A stretch of 64,000 nucleotides of DNA from JBDIAG01 sp963835085 (lineage in GTDB: Bacteria; Actinomycetota; Actinomycetes; Actinomycetales; CAWJMD01). Shown one piece after another: positions 26,019-34,897 of the stretch. How positions within the stretch are numbered: the stretch's first letter is position 1; every line of letters starts with the position of its first letter. Location: positions 4,072 through 68,071 of the forward strand of contig CAWIED010000005.1 of NCBI GenBank assembly GCA_963835085.1, given 5' to 3'. A model generated the notes under the pieces. The model had not been told where the DNA came from and searched no databases. It saw only the letters and a list, made by a program, of their open reading frames with translations. A program made the position numbers and the translations under genes.

Positions 26019-26324
26019 TCAGGCGCTTTCGGCCACCTGCGAACGCTCGTACTCGCCACGGGCAGCCTCGAGCAGCCGTCCCCACGAGTGCACGTTGGGA
26101 CGCTTCTTCAGCAGGGCGCGACGCTCCCGCTCGGTCATGCCGCCCCAGACGCCGAACTCGATCTTGTTGTCGAGGGCATCGGCCAAGCACTCCGTCTTGA
26201 CCACGCATCCCTGGCAGACGACCTTCGCCTGATGCTGTGCAGCCCCCTGGACAAACAGATCGTCAGGGTCCCCCTTGCGGCAGGCAGCCTTCTCAGTCCA
26301 GACCCGCTGGGCCAGAGCTTCCAT
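26019..26324 (-). CDS. whiB4: WhiB-family iron-sulfur regulator (WhiB4-type)
   Basis: 101 residues. Four cluster cysteines: Cys15, then VVCQGCVVKTEC (about 36-46). The turn GVWGGMTERERR (about 58-69) precedes a basic C-terminus. WhiB4 is a redox-sensing DNA-binding protein in mycobacteria. Position between the ArsA-like pair and ponA2 is the same there, which supports the WhiB4 assignment over other Wbl proteins. Start has GAGGGG upstream. Confidence 0.9.
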   Translation of the reverse strand: MEALAQRVWTEKAACRKGDPDDLFVQGAAQHQAKVVCQGCVVKTECLADALDNKIEFGVWGGMTERERRALLKKRPNVHSWGRLLEAARGEYERSQVAESA

Positions 26325-26498
26325 GATCGCCCCTCAAGTTTCTCCGCGAGTCCGGCTTTCGGACGCTCGCTATGGCGGGGACATCGGGCAGGTGCATGGG
26401 GGACTTGAGCGCAAAGAGGACATTCTTTTTCGTGACATCTCGGACGCGACGCAGCCAGGGGTAGGGCACTGTCAGGTGTAACGCATACCCTGTCCGCC

Positions 26499-28760
26499 AT
26501 GTCGCGTTCTGATTCTGCGCCCGGCGCCAGCAAGGTGGTGAGCCTCCTGGCGGCGTTCGTGGCCACGTGCCTGCTCGCCGGCGTGCTCACCGCGGGCCTG
26601 TTTCTCCCTGCCGTGGGTGCGATCGGCCAAGTGACCCGAGGCTCCATCGGCTTCTTCGATGCGCTGCCGGCCGACTTCAAGGTCGACCAGCCGTCGCAGC
26701 AGTCGCGCATCCTCTACGCAGACGGCACGCCGATGGCGACGTTCTACTACGAGAACCGCATTCTCGTGCCACTCGCACAGGTGTCGTCCATCATGCGACA
26801 GGCCATCGTGGCCATCGAAGACTCCCGGTTCTACGAGCACAACGGCGCCGACCCGCAGGGCATCATGCGGGCGGTGGTCAACAACGCCTCCGGCGGTGGC
26901 ACCCAGGGCGCTTCTACCTTGACCCAGCAGTGGATCAAGAACGTATTGCTCAACGAGGCTCTCGCCGCCAAAGACGCGGCCGCGGTCAAGGCCCTGCAGA
27001 ACCCCGACAAAGCCCGAAAGGTGCGCGAGATCAAACTCGCCCTCTCGGCCGAGAAGAAATACAGCAAAGACCAGATTCTCGAGAATTACCTCAACATCGC
27101 CCTGTTCGGCGACGGGCAGTACGGCGTGCAGACCGCTTCGGAGCGCTACTTCGGCAAGCCCGCCTCGCAACTCGATCTTCCCGACGCGGCGTTGCTCGCG
27201 GGAATCGTGCGCTCCCCCACGTTCTACAACCCGCTGAGCCACCCCGACCACGCCCAGAGTCGGCGTGACGTTGTGCTCGACCGCATGCTGCAGTTGGGCA
27301 TCATCACCAAGGCCCAGCACGATGCGGCGGTGGCTGTGCCCATCGCCGCCCAGATGCATCCCACCGACACCGCCAACGGCTGCAGCTACGCCGGCAGTGC
27401 CGCGTACTTCTGCGACTTCGTCACGGCCACTATCAAGAACGACCCAGTGTTCGGCCCCGACGAAGCCTCTCGACTGAAACTGCTTTATCAGGGTGGCCTC
27501 ACCATCACCACCACACTGATCCAAAAAGACCAGCAGGCGGCCCAAGACGCGGTCTATCGCTCATTCACCCGTCGGGCGGGCGTGGGTGCCGCGGTGTCGT
27601 CTGTCGACTCGAGCACCGGCTACATCGTGGCCATGGCACAGAACCGGCAATACACCACCCAGCCCAACGCGCCTGCAGGCCAGACGGCTATCAATTACAA
27701 CGTCGACCAGGCCTATGGCGGCGGCATGGGCTTCCAGACCGGCTCGTCATACAAGCCCTTCACGCTGGCCACGTGGCTGGCCTCGGGCCGCTCCTTGAAC
27801 GACACGGTCAACGCCAACCAGCGCAAACAACGCTTCCACGCTCGTTGCAACCCCGGCAAGGCCGCGACGCCCTATGGCCCGGGAAACGCCGAGGGTCATG
27901 AAGGTGGCAACATCAGCGTGCTGGAGGCTACCTACGACTCGGTCAACACGGCCTATGCCTCTATGGGGGCTAAACTGGATCTATGCGATATTCGCGACAC
28001 CGCAATGTCTCTCGGTGTGCACCAGGCAGACGGCACCCCGCCCGACGTCAACCCAGCCAGCATTCTGGGCACCAACCTCATCGCTCCGTTGACCATGGCC
28101 GGCGCCTACGGTGGCTTCGCCAACGGCGGCATCTTCTGCACGCCGATCGCGATCATCTCCGTGACCGACGCCAGCGGGAAGGCCCTGCCCAAGCCTGAGG
28201 CCAACTGCCACCAGGCCATCGACCCGCAAGTGGCGGCTCAGGTCAACTACGCGCTCACTCAGGTTCTCACGAGGGGTACCGGCAAGGGCATCGGCGGCAT
28301 CGGCCGGGCCGCCGCGGGCAAGACAGGTACCACGAACGACTCGAGCGAGACCTGGTTCGTCGGCTACACGCCCGGTGGCCTCTCGACGGCCTCCTGGGTG
28401 GGCACGCCCGACAGGTCGCGCAAACGTCTCGGCGGCAGCATCTTCGGCGCCACGGTGGCCGGGCCCATCTGGCGGCAGTACATGGCTACGGCGGTCAAGG
28501 GCATGCCGGTGCAGTCGTTCGCCCAGGTGAGCCGCAACGCCGACAACAACCGTCAGGTCACCGTCCCCCGAGTGGTGGGCGACACCGAAGACGAGGCGCG
28601 GCAGGCGATCCAGGATCAGAGCCTGAACGACGCAGACGCCGTAGAAGTCGATTCCTCTCAACCTGCGGGCACTGTGGTGGGTACCTCGCCCAAGTCGGGT
28701 TCGCGGGTACAGGCAGGCACCGATATCCGGATTCAGATCAGTAACGGCAACGGCGGCTAG
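26499..28760 (+). CDS. ponA2: Class A penicillin-binding protein PonA2
   Basis: 753 residues. Peptidoglycan glycosyltransferase plus transpeptidase, anchored by one membrane segment (about 14-40). GT51 catalytic EDSRFYEHNG (Glu107), then GASTLTQQWIKN. Transpeptidase motifs: SxxK at Ser416-Lys419 (SSYK), SVN in DSVNTAYA, KTG at about 608. A single PASTA domain follows (about 688-750), and the tail is Gly/Asn-rich. This matches PonA2 of mycobacteria, including the downstream phosphoesterase. Divergent from whiB4. Confidence 0.95.
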   Translation: MSRSDSAPGASKVVSLLAAFVATCLLAGVLTAGLFLPAVGAIGQVTRGSIGFFDALPADFKVDQPSQQSRILYADGTPMATFYYENRILVPLAQVSSIMRQAIVAIEDSRFYEHNGADPQGIMRAVVNNASGGGTQGASTLTQQWIKNVLLNEALAAKDAAAVKALQNPDKARKVREIKLALSAEKKYSKDQILENYLNIALFGDGQYGVQTASERYFGKPASQLDLPDAALLAGIVRSPTFYNPLSHPDHAQSRRDVVLDRMLQLGIITKAQHDAAVAVPIAAQMHPTDTANGCSYAGSAAYFCDFVTATIKNDPVFGPDEASRLKLLYQGGLTITTTLIQKDQQAAQDAVYRSFTRRAGVGAAVSSVDSSTGYIVAMAQNRQYTTQPNAPAGQTAINYNVDQAYGGGMGFQTGSSYKPFTLATWLASGRSLNDTVNANQRKQRFHARCNPGKAATPYGPGNAEGHEGGNISVLEATYDSVNTAYASMGAKLDLCDIRDTAMSLGVHQADGTPPDVNPASILGTNLIAPLTMAGAYGGFANGGIFCTPIAIISVTDASGKALPKPEANCHQAIDPQVAAQVNYALTQVLTRGTGKGIGGIGRAAAGKTGTTNDSSETWFVGYTPGGLSTASWVGTPDRSRKRLGGSIFGATVAGPIWRQYMATAVKGMPVQSFAQVSRNADNNRQVTVPRVVGDTEDEARQAIQDQSLNDADAVEVDSSQPAGTVVGTSPKSGSRVQAGTDIRIQISNGNGG

Positions 28761-28764
28761 CTCG

Positions 28765-29712
28765 GTGGGCTTCCAGACCTCACCGGCCCTGACCCGTCTC
28801 ACAGCCGCGGCGGCCGGCGCCGTCGGGCTGGCTGCTGTGGGCGGCGGCGCAGCCCTGCTAGGGGCGCGGATAGAAGCGGAGGCGTTCATTCTGCGGCGGG
28901 CCAGCGCCGCCGTACTCGAGCCAGGCCAGCGGCCCGTGCGGATCCTGCACCTCTCCGACTTGCACCTATCTCCCGGCGACCGTCGCCGCATGGAGTGGAC
29001 CCAACGACTCGCCGACCTCAAGCCCGATCTGGTGGTAGACACCGGTGACAACCTGGCCCACGTCGACGCGGTGCCCACGGTGCTCGAAGCTCTCGGCAGC
29101 CTGCTCGACGTGCCCGGAGTCTTCGTCCTCGGCTCCAACGACTACTACGGCCCACGCCCGAAGAGCCCGCTGAGCTACCTCGGCGGCCCGTCCAGGCTGA
29201 AGGGCGGCCGCGTTCGACTGCCCACCAGCGACCTCGTGGCGGGCCTCACGTCCGCGGGCTGGGTCGACCTCGACAACACCCGCGAGGCCTTCGAGGTGGC
29301 CGGACAGCCGATCCGCTTCGTCGGGCTGGACGACCCACACATCCAGCGCGACCGGTTCCCCGCGTCCGACGCACAACCCACCAAGGACGGCGAGTTGCGG
29401 GTTGGCGTCGTGCACGCCCCCTACCTGCGGGCCCTGCGGGCCTTGGTAGACGACGGCAGCGAGCTCGTGCTGGCCGGACACACCCATGGCGGCCAGATCT
29501 GCCTGCCGTGGAGCGCCATCATCACCAACTGCGACCTGCCGCGGCGTTACGCCAAAGGCCTGCACCGCTGGACCCCCGACGCGCAGGACAGCAGCGGCGC
29601 GAGCACTTGGTTACACGTCTCGGCGGGCCTGGGCACGAGCCCCTACGCCCGCATCAGGCTCTTCTGCCGACCCGAGGCCACCCTGCTCACGCTCGTGCCC
29701 CGCGCCAGCTGA
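28765..29712 (+). CDS. Membrane-anchored metallophosphoesterase (Rv3683-type)
   Basis: 315 residues from GTG, four bases after ponA2. An N-terminal hydrophobic segment (about 10-33) suggests membrane anchoring. Metal-site blocks: HLSDLHLSPGD (about 71), DTGDN, LGSNDYYG (Asn-Asp instead of Asn-His) and AGHTHGGQI (about 237). Constant pairing with ponA2 in actinobacteria points to a role at the envelope. Substrate unknown. Confidence 0.9.
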   Translation: MGFQTSPALTRLTAAAAGAVGLAAVGGGAALLGARIEAEAFILRRASAAVLEPGQRPVRILHLSDLHLSPGDRRRMEWTQRLADLKPDLVVDTGDNLAHVDAVPTVLEALGSLLDVPGVFVLGSNDYYGPRPKSPLSYLGGPSRLKGGRVRLPTSDLVAGLTSAGWVDLDNTREAFEVAGQPIRFVGLDDPHIQRDRFPASDAQPTKDGELRVGVVHAPYLRALRALVDDGSELVLAGHTHGGQICLPWSAIITNCDLPRRYAKGLHRWTPDAQDSSGASTWLHVSAGLGTSPYARIRLFCRPEATLLTLVPRAS

Positions 29713-29807
29713 CTACGCCTTCAGCCATCCGGCTCGCAACGGGCGACCCGAACCAGAACCGGTTTCGCGACTGGGCTACCCCTCGGCTACGCTGTCGGGG
29801 CAGCACA

Positions 29808-29881
<74 letters not shown>

Positions 29882-29906
29882 CATTTTGATGTCTCAGGAC
29901 ATCGTG

Positions 29907-29941
29907 GAGGGTCGAACTCACTAGTTGTGGGTTCGGCCCTC
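29907..29941 (+). terminator. Probable terminator after tRNA-Pro
   Basis: GAGGGTCGAAC and GTTCGGCCCTC form an 11-bp stem with one G/T pair, followed by TTTCG. Placed 26 bases after the tRNA. Confidence 0.7.
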
Positions 29942-30101
29942 TTTCGCTTTGGTGGCGATAGCCGGTGGGTTTGGAAGAACCTGGGCAGGCCGAGGCCCAG
30001 GCGCTAGCCGGGTCCGGGCGAGATCCGCGAGCCTTGCCCATTCCCAGCCCTGCCCTGCCCTGCCCGATGAGGCTGATCCTGCAAGGGCCTACCCGGGCCG
30101 G

Positions 30102-30190
30102 TGTCCCATATTCGACACGATCGCAAGCCAACGGTCTCGACTGAGCACGAAAACTCACGCCTCCGCGACAATCGTGTCGAATATCGGACA
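30102..30190. repeat. 20-bp inverted repeat pair with 49-bp spacer
   Basis: Arms at 30102-30121 and 30171-30190 are inverted copies with one mismatch; they share ATATTCGACACGAT. The enclosed 49 bases hold no gene. It sits in a gene-free stretch (29942-30354) downstream of tRNA-Pro. Could be a tiny mobile element, a recombination site or a large operator; the rest of this stretch shows nothing recognisable. Confidence 0.65.
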
Positions 30191-30354
30191 ACCCAAGCCC
30201 GTGGAGGGCATAGCCGGGTGCGCTCCCGCCGACTCAAGCCCACCCGCCGGCACCCTGAGCGCGATCGCACGTCCACCTGTCACGTTCTTCGCCCACCTGT
30301 GGCCATCTTGGTGACACTCCAGCGAACAACGTCACAGGTCGACGACTTACTGCA

Positions 30355-30639
30355 GTCGACCGCCTGATACAGAACTCTTTCGAGGGCGACGTCCTCCAGG
30401 CCAGCTCGCTTTCCCCCACCGGTTTCGAGGATCTCGTCATCCGTCTGCTTCGAACGGATGGGCTACAGAAAGGCCGGATTTCGTGGAGCGCACAAGCGCC
30501 TCAGGTGACGCCGGCGTCGACGACATCATCAGCCAGGACCCGCTCGGACTCGATCAGATCTACGTCCAGGCGAAGCGATATGCCCAGGATCGGATGATCG
30601 ATCCGTTCCTCAGCCCAAATGTCGGTGGCGGCAACTAGT
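30355..30639 (+). pseudogene. Mrr-type restriction endonuclease remnant
   Basis: Two frames together resemble the C-terminal nuclease domain of Mrr. The first gives FEDLVIRLLRTDGLQKG; after a shift near 30478 the second gives SGDAGVDDIISQDPLGLDQI then YVQAKRYAQD. The Asp of GDAGVD and the QAK motif are the PD-(D/E)XK catalytic signature. The normal N-terminal DNA-binding part and the conserved end are missing, and the frame ends at 30639. Clearly non-functional. Confidence 0.7.
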
Positions 30640-30705
30640 TTCGACCTAGCGGGTCAGTTTTCGAATATTTCGTTTAGGGTGGTGATGTTAGTGGAAGGAG
30701 CAGTC

Positions 30706-31197
30706 ATGGCCGCGACACACCGCATCGGCGACGCTGAAACATACATCCCCAAGGCCGACGAGCAGGGACAGCTGCTCGATCTCGTGACCGCACTGACCCG
30801 ACGAGGCACGCGTGTCGAGCCGCAACCGGCGCTCGTGACCGGCGATGGCATTCGCCACGAACTCACCCCCGGCCTGGCTGAGGTCCTGGTCTTGGTTGCC
30901 GGCGCCCTGGCAGAGGGCCAGGGGGTCACGGTTGTGCCGAGGCAACGGTTGCTGACCACCCAGGAAGCGGCCGACTTGCTCAATGTGTCTCGGCCAACCC
31001 TGATCAAGCGCTTGGAAGCCGGTGAGCTTCGGTTCGAGATGCGCGGCCGCCACCGCCGCATCAGGCTGGACGACCTGCTTGCCTATCAGGAGTCGCTTCG
31101 CGATCAGCGGGCCGCCGCCTTGGACGCCATGCAGCGACAGGCGCAGGATGATGGGCTCTACGACCTGCTCGATGGACCGCCGCCGACCACGAGGTAG
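30706..31197 (+). CDS. Excisionase-type HTH protein, putative antitoxin
   Basis: 163 residues from ATG with AAGGAG upstream. C-terminal helix-turn-helix LLTTQEAADLLNVSRPTLIK followed by RLEAGELRFEMRGRHRRI (about 83-120) is the MerR/AlpA-like excisionase fold. The N-terminal 75 residues have no known domain. The next gene, a PIN-domain ribonuclease, starts three bases after its stop. HTH proteins of this build commonly act as antitoxin and repressor of PIN toxins. Upstream is AT-rich (CGAATATTTCG), a likely promoter-operator. Confidence 0.8.
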   Translation: MAATHRIGDAETYIPKADEQGQLLDLVTALTRRGTRVEPQPALVTGDGIRHELTPGLAEVLVLVAGALAEGQGVTVVPRQRLLTTQEAADLLNVSRPTLIKRLEAGELRFEMRGRHRRIRLDDLLAYQESLRDQRAAALDAMQRQAQDDGLYDLLDGPPPTTR

Positions 31198-31200
31198 TCG

Positions 31201-31775
31201 TTGTTCACCGTCTTGCTGGACGCCTGCGTCCTCATTCCGCCCACGCTCGCCGACACCGTTCTTCGTATCGCGGAGAGCGGGGCGTGCGGTGTTCGGTGGT
31301 CACCGGACATCCTCGCCGAAGTACGGCGCAACATGCTCCGCCTCGGAGCGCGAGCAGCCCAGGTCGAGCACCGCCTCGAGCAGATGACCCAGGCCTTTCC
31401 GCTGGCCTCCGTCGAAAATTACGCGGCGCTCCAATCAGTCGTGACAAACGATCCGAAAGACCGTCACGTCCTCGCAGCGGCGATCCGCTCGGAATGCCAC
31501 ACGATTGTCACGTTCAACGTCAAGGACTTCCCACCCGATGGGTCCGACCCTGGGGTGTAGAGGTGGTCCACCCCGACCAGTTCTTGCTGAACCAGCTCGA
31601 TCTTGCGCCGGGTCACGTGCTGTCTGCCCTTCAACGCCAGTCCGCCGCATACGGAAGGCCACCGATGTCAATTCCGGACATCCTTGGCCGACTCTCGAGA
31701 TCGGGAGTTCCCGACTTCGCCGACGAGTGCCGGCGCCACCTTCCTCCGAACAGCAACGACACTGACCATGACTGA
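31201..31775 (+). CDS. PIN-domain ribonuclease toxin, frameshifted
   Basis: Starts at TTG (MFTVLLDACVLIPPTLADTV), three bases after the HTH gene. PIN acidic residues: LLDACVL, ILAEVRRN, TNDPKDRHVLAAAI and VTFNVKDF. The frame ends early at 31560. Adding one C to the run at 31530-31532 joins it to TRWVRPWGVEVVHPDQFLLN and on to 31775, the usual C-terminus of this family (about 191 residues). Without the repair it loses the last 70 residues but keeps all catalytic positions. Either a base-call error or real attenuation of the toxin. Confidence 0.75.
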
Positions 31776-31910
31776 CCCGTGCCGCCTTGTCGACCAACTC
31801 CGGTCGTACTGTGACGTACTGCGCGATGACGGTGTCAAAGTCATCGAATAGACCGAACAGTTGACCTATCCGCTCTTCATGGAGGTGGTGCACGAGCGCT
31901 CCACGCGAAC
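31768..31910 (+). pseudogene. Type I methylase (HsdM) N-terminal remnant
   Basis: LVDQLRSYCDVLRDDGVKVI then a TAG stop, then TEQLTYPLFMEVVHER in the same frame. HsdM proteins begin with a very similar segment in which the stop position is an aromatic residue (DY/EY before xEQLTYLLFLKM). Only about 45 codons remain. Together with the Mrr remnant it shows that restriction-modification genes once stood here. Confidence 0.65.
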
Positions 31911-31980
31911 ACTGGCGCCGAAGCAGAGGGACACCCAGGGACGAGAGTTAGGCTTACCGAACTAACTCGGAAGGACACTC

Positions 31981-32142
31981 ATGGGCCACGGTAAAGACAA
32001 GAACGATGAGCTGCGCGAGGATGAACTCGGCCAGGAAGAGCGCCGGCAGACCTTGCGCGACGAGGAATCCGACGAGGCCGGCGGCCTGGACGACATCGGG
32101 TCACAGGACGAGCGGCGCGAAGAGGGCCGCGAACGCCACTGA
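31981..32142 (+). CDS. Small highly charged protein
   Basis: 53 residues, MGHGKDKNDELREDELGQEE at the start and DERREEGRERH at the end. About half the residues are Asp, Glu, Lys or Arg; no hydrophobic core. ATG has GGAAGGA eight bases upstream. An inverted repeat GAGTTAG/CTAACTC (31945-31951, 31962-31968) lies in its promoter region. Probably intrinsically disordered. Function unknown. Confidence 0.6.
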   Translation: MGHGKDKNDELREDELGQEERRQTLRDEESDEAGGLDDIGSQDERREEGRERH

Positions 32143-32389
32143 CCTTGCGCGGCCGACCCGGCCGCGTCGTAATCGATAGCTAGCCACCAAGCCTGCTGGC
32201 CGCTGCGGAGGGCGGTCACTGTCGAGAAGGACAGTCTTCTTCGAGCACACGCCGCCTGACATTCCGCCAACGATTGAAGGACGGACGAACATGAAGGTCG
32301 GCGTGGCCCTGCTGCCCGAGCTCAACCCGGCAATCGACACCCGGTGGACTCAGGTGGAAGAGCTCGGCTTCGCCCACGCCTGGTGCCTA

Positions 32390-33350
32390 GGGCCTGTCCT
32401 GTAAGTGGTTTTCGGCGTGGTCGCTTTCACCCCTGGTCGGGTTGTGTTAATCCGGTCGGGTGGCTGGTGTGGGTCGTGGTGAGCTGACGGACAAGGCGTG
32501 GGCGGTGATCGAGCCGTTGCTGCCCGCAAACGGTGGGGGCCGGCGGTGGCGGGAGCACCGGCAGGTGATCAACGGCATCTTGTGGAAGCTGCGCACCGGC
32601 GCCCCGTGGCGGGACCTGCCGGAGCGGTACGGGCCGTGGAAGACCGCGCACGAGCGACTGCGGAAGTGGACGATCGACGGGACCTGGGACAAGATCCTGC
32701 AGGCTGCGATCGTCAAAGACGACGCCGTCGGGGACGTGGAGTGGATCATCTCGATCGACTCGAGCGTCGTCCGGGCCCACCAGCACGCTGCCGGGGCCCG
32801 GAAAAAGGGGGATCCTCACGAGGTGAGATCGAGGCCCTCCAGGTGGACGGAGAGTGCATCGGCAGATCCCGAGGAGGACTGAGCACCAAGCTGCATCTCG
32901 CCGTCGACGGGCGCGGCCTGCCGGTCAGCATGATCCTCACCCCGGGCCAGGACGGTGACAATCCGCAACTGCTGCCCCTGCTCGACCAGATCCGCGTCCC
33001 GAGGGTTGGCCCCGGCAGGCCCCGGTCGAAGCCGGAGGCAGTGCTGGCCGACAAGGCCTATTCCCACCCCTCGACAAGAGCCGCGTTGCGACAGCGGCGC
33101 ATCCGATTCACCAGCCCCGAGCGGACCGACCAGATCTACCGGCGGAAAGCCAAGGGCGCACACGGCGGCAGGCCTCCCATGGTGGACCTGACCGGGTACA
33201 AGAGACGCAACGTCGTGGAGAGGTGCTTCAACAAGCTCAAACAGTTCCGCGACTTCGCCACCCGCTACGCCAAACGCGCCGCCTACTTCAAAGCTGAGAT
33301 CACCCTCGCCGCCACCATCCTCTGGCTCCGATAACTTACAGGACAGGCCC
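32390..33350 (+). mobile_element. IS5-type (IS427-like) insertion sequence, 961 bp
   Basis: Perfect 17-bp inverted repeats, GGGCCTGTCCTGTAAGT at 32390-32406 and its complement at 33334-33350, flanked by a TA duplication (32388-32389 and 33351-33352). One transposase gene in two overlapping frames. Complete, recently inserted and probably active. Confidence 0.93.
32460..33334 (+). CDS. IS5-family transposase, two frames joined by -1 frameshift
   Basis: First frame from 32460: ELTDKAWAVIEPLLPANGGG and APWRDLPERYGPWKT (DUF4096-type N-terminus), reaching IDSSVVRAHQHAAGA with the first catalytic Asp. The second frame, entered by a -1 shift at the AAAAAGGGGG run near 32802-32811, continues STKLHLAVDGRGLPV, LADKAYSHP (second Asp) and ERCFNKLKQFRDFATRYAK (Glu). 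The run is a plausible programmed slippage site, as in other members of this group. Total about 290 residues. Confidence 0.88.
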
Positions 33351-34204
33351 TAGACCACCTGGCCTGGCGAGCCCTCGCCGACTCAGACTGGTACGCCACC
33401 GTCCCCACCCTCGCTGTGGCCGCCATGCGCACCAGCCGTATCGGCCTGGGGACGTTCGTGGCCACCCCGAACTTCCGTCACCCAGTGCCTTTCGCCAAAG
33501 AGCTCATGACCCTCGACGTGATGAGTCAGGGCCGGTTGATCATGGGTCTTGGCGCCGGCGGTCCCGGCTTCGACGCCGCCATGCTCGGCGGCCCGGAGCT
33601 CACGCCCCGGCAACGCGCCGACCGATACGAGGAATTCGTCGTCGTCATCGACCAAGTGCTTCGCCAGCCGACCACCACGTGGACAGGCCAATGGTTCCGC
33701 GCGGTCGAAGCCCGCTCGATCCCCGGCCCAACCCAGCGACCGAGGCCACAGCTGATCATCGCCGGCAACGGCCCCCGCGGCATGAGGCTCGCGCTGAGCC
33801 TCGGTGACGGCTGGGTGACCACCGGAATGGCCCCCTTCGGCACCCAGGGCGAGCAGTGGTGGCAAGGCGTCGAGGCAGTTGTCCACCGATTCGACAACGT
33901 CTCTCGCGACACGAGCTCCAGCGAGCCGGAAGGCTTCCGTCGAGTGCTCGATCTGCAACCCGGGGCCGGCTACTACGCCGACTCCCGCGTCGACACGCTC
34001 TACGCCACCCTCGCCCGAGCCGCCGGGCTGAGCTTCACCGACGCCGTCATCGCCTGGCCTCGTACCGGGCAGCCACACCAGGGATCGTTGGCCGTCCTGG
34101 AGGGCCTTGCCGATCGGCTCTCCCCCGACGGCACCCTCCGATAAGGCAGCCGACGTCCTCTCCCAAGCTTTGACAGCCGAAGTCGCATCCACTTGGACAC
34201 TTAG

Positions 34205-34244
34205 ATCACTAGTGATAGATTTTCAGAGCTATATCACAAGTGAT
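34205..34244 (+). promoter_or_regulatory. Two MarR-type operator boxes upstream of the membrane protein gene
   Basis: ATCACTAGTGAT (34205-34216) and ATCACAAGTGAT (34233-34244) are 12-bp palindromes 28 bases apart, just before the start at 34259. The same sequence recurs before the MarR gene (34875-34886), so the MarR protein most likely represses both genes. Confidence 0.8.
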
Positions 34245-34258
34245 GGAAGTGAGCGCTC

Positions 34259-34783
34259 GTGTCGTGGGATTGGGGAACGATCAACCAGGTCGCCGACGAG
34301 GCGCTGGTCACGGCCGGCATCGGATTCCTGATCGTCCGGCAGTTCCTCTGGCGATCCGCGGAGCTGCGCCGCATGCTGTGGATGCCGGCGATCATCCTCG
34401 GCCTGGGCATCGTCTCGCTGCTCGGCGAGGTTCAAGGACTCCGCTGGGTTCCCGCGGACTGGTGCATCCCGGGCGAGCTGGTGCTCGTCTTCCTGACCGG
34501 CACGGCCATGGGCTACGTGACGCACTTACGCACCGCGCAGCAGCGCGTGCAGTACAAACTCACCGGCGCAGGTATTGCGCTCTGGGCCGTCTTCCTCACG
34601 ATCCGGATCGGCTCGTTCTTCCTCGCTTCGGCCCTGGGTGCGAACCTGTCCGATGCGATGGGGCCGATCCTGCTCTCCTTCGGAACGAACCGCCTCGCCG
34701 CCACTCTCATCGTCCGCCGCCGCGTGCGGCGACTGATCACAGCCATCGACAGGGAGCCGAGCCGGCCGGCAGAGACCCGGTAG
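34259..34783 (+). CDS. Small multi-pass membrane protein
   Basis: 174 residues from GTG with GGAAGTGAG upstream. Four to five hydrophobic segments (about 14-30, 38-58, 70-88, 100-122, 128-140) and an Arg-rich C-terminus. Resembles CcdC/DUF1453-type integral membrane proteins only in general plan. Two MarR boxes cover its promoter and the MarR gene follows, so it may be an inducible resistance or permeability gene. Function unknown. Confidence 0.75.
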   Translation: MSWDWGTINQVADEALVTAGIGFLIVRQFLWRSAELRRMLWMPAIILGLGIVSLLGEVQGLRWVPADWCIPGELVLVFLTGTAMGYVTHLRTAQQRVQYKLTGAGIALWAVFLTIRIGSFFLASALGANLSDAMGPILLSFGTNRLAATLIVRRRVRRLITAIDREPSRPAETR

Positions 34784-34874
34784 CGTCCGGGGGCGCACCG
34801 CAGGACCCGGTGTCTGCGTCCCCACCGTGATCCACCTCCGCAGAGACCTGCCGGTGCCGACCACCCTGAAATAT

Positions 34875-34886
34875 ATCACTTGTGAT
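34875..34886 (+). promoter_or_regulatory. MarR-type operator box, autoregulatory site
   Basis: ATCACTTGTGAT, the third copy of the box found at 34205 and 34233, overlapping the AT-rich promoter of the MarR gene and ending 11 bases before its ATG. Confidence 0.8.
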
Positions 34887-34897
34887 TGAATGAGCAG

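Larger units (their letters stand above)
32291..34144 (+). pseudogene. LLM-class F420-dependent oxidoreductase gene split by an IS
   Basis: Codons 1-33 (32291-32389) encode MKVGVALLPELNPAID to FAHAWCL; the rest resumes at 33353 with DHLAWRALADSDWYATVPTL and runs to 34144. Removing the element and one copy of the TA duplication restores an unbroken frame of about 296 residues. Luciferase-like features include SRIGLGTFVATPNFRHP and LIIAGNGPRGMRLA. Such proteins use coenzyme F420; the substrate is unknown. The insertion is recent because no other defect is visible. Confidence 0.85.

Noticed and set aside
26340..26390. Possible sixth, decayed copy of the repeat core between whiB4 and ponA2
   Set aside because: GAGTCCGGCTT and CGCTATGGCG both occur in the right order, but the rest does not align and the hairpin is lost. 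Not enough to claim.
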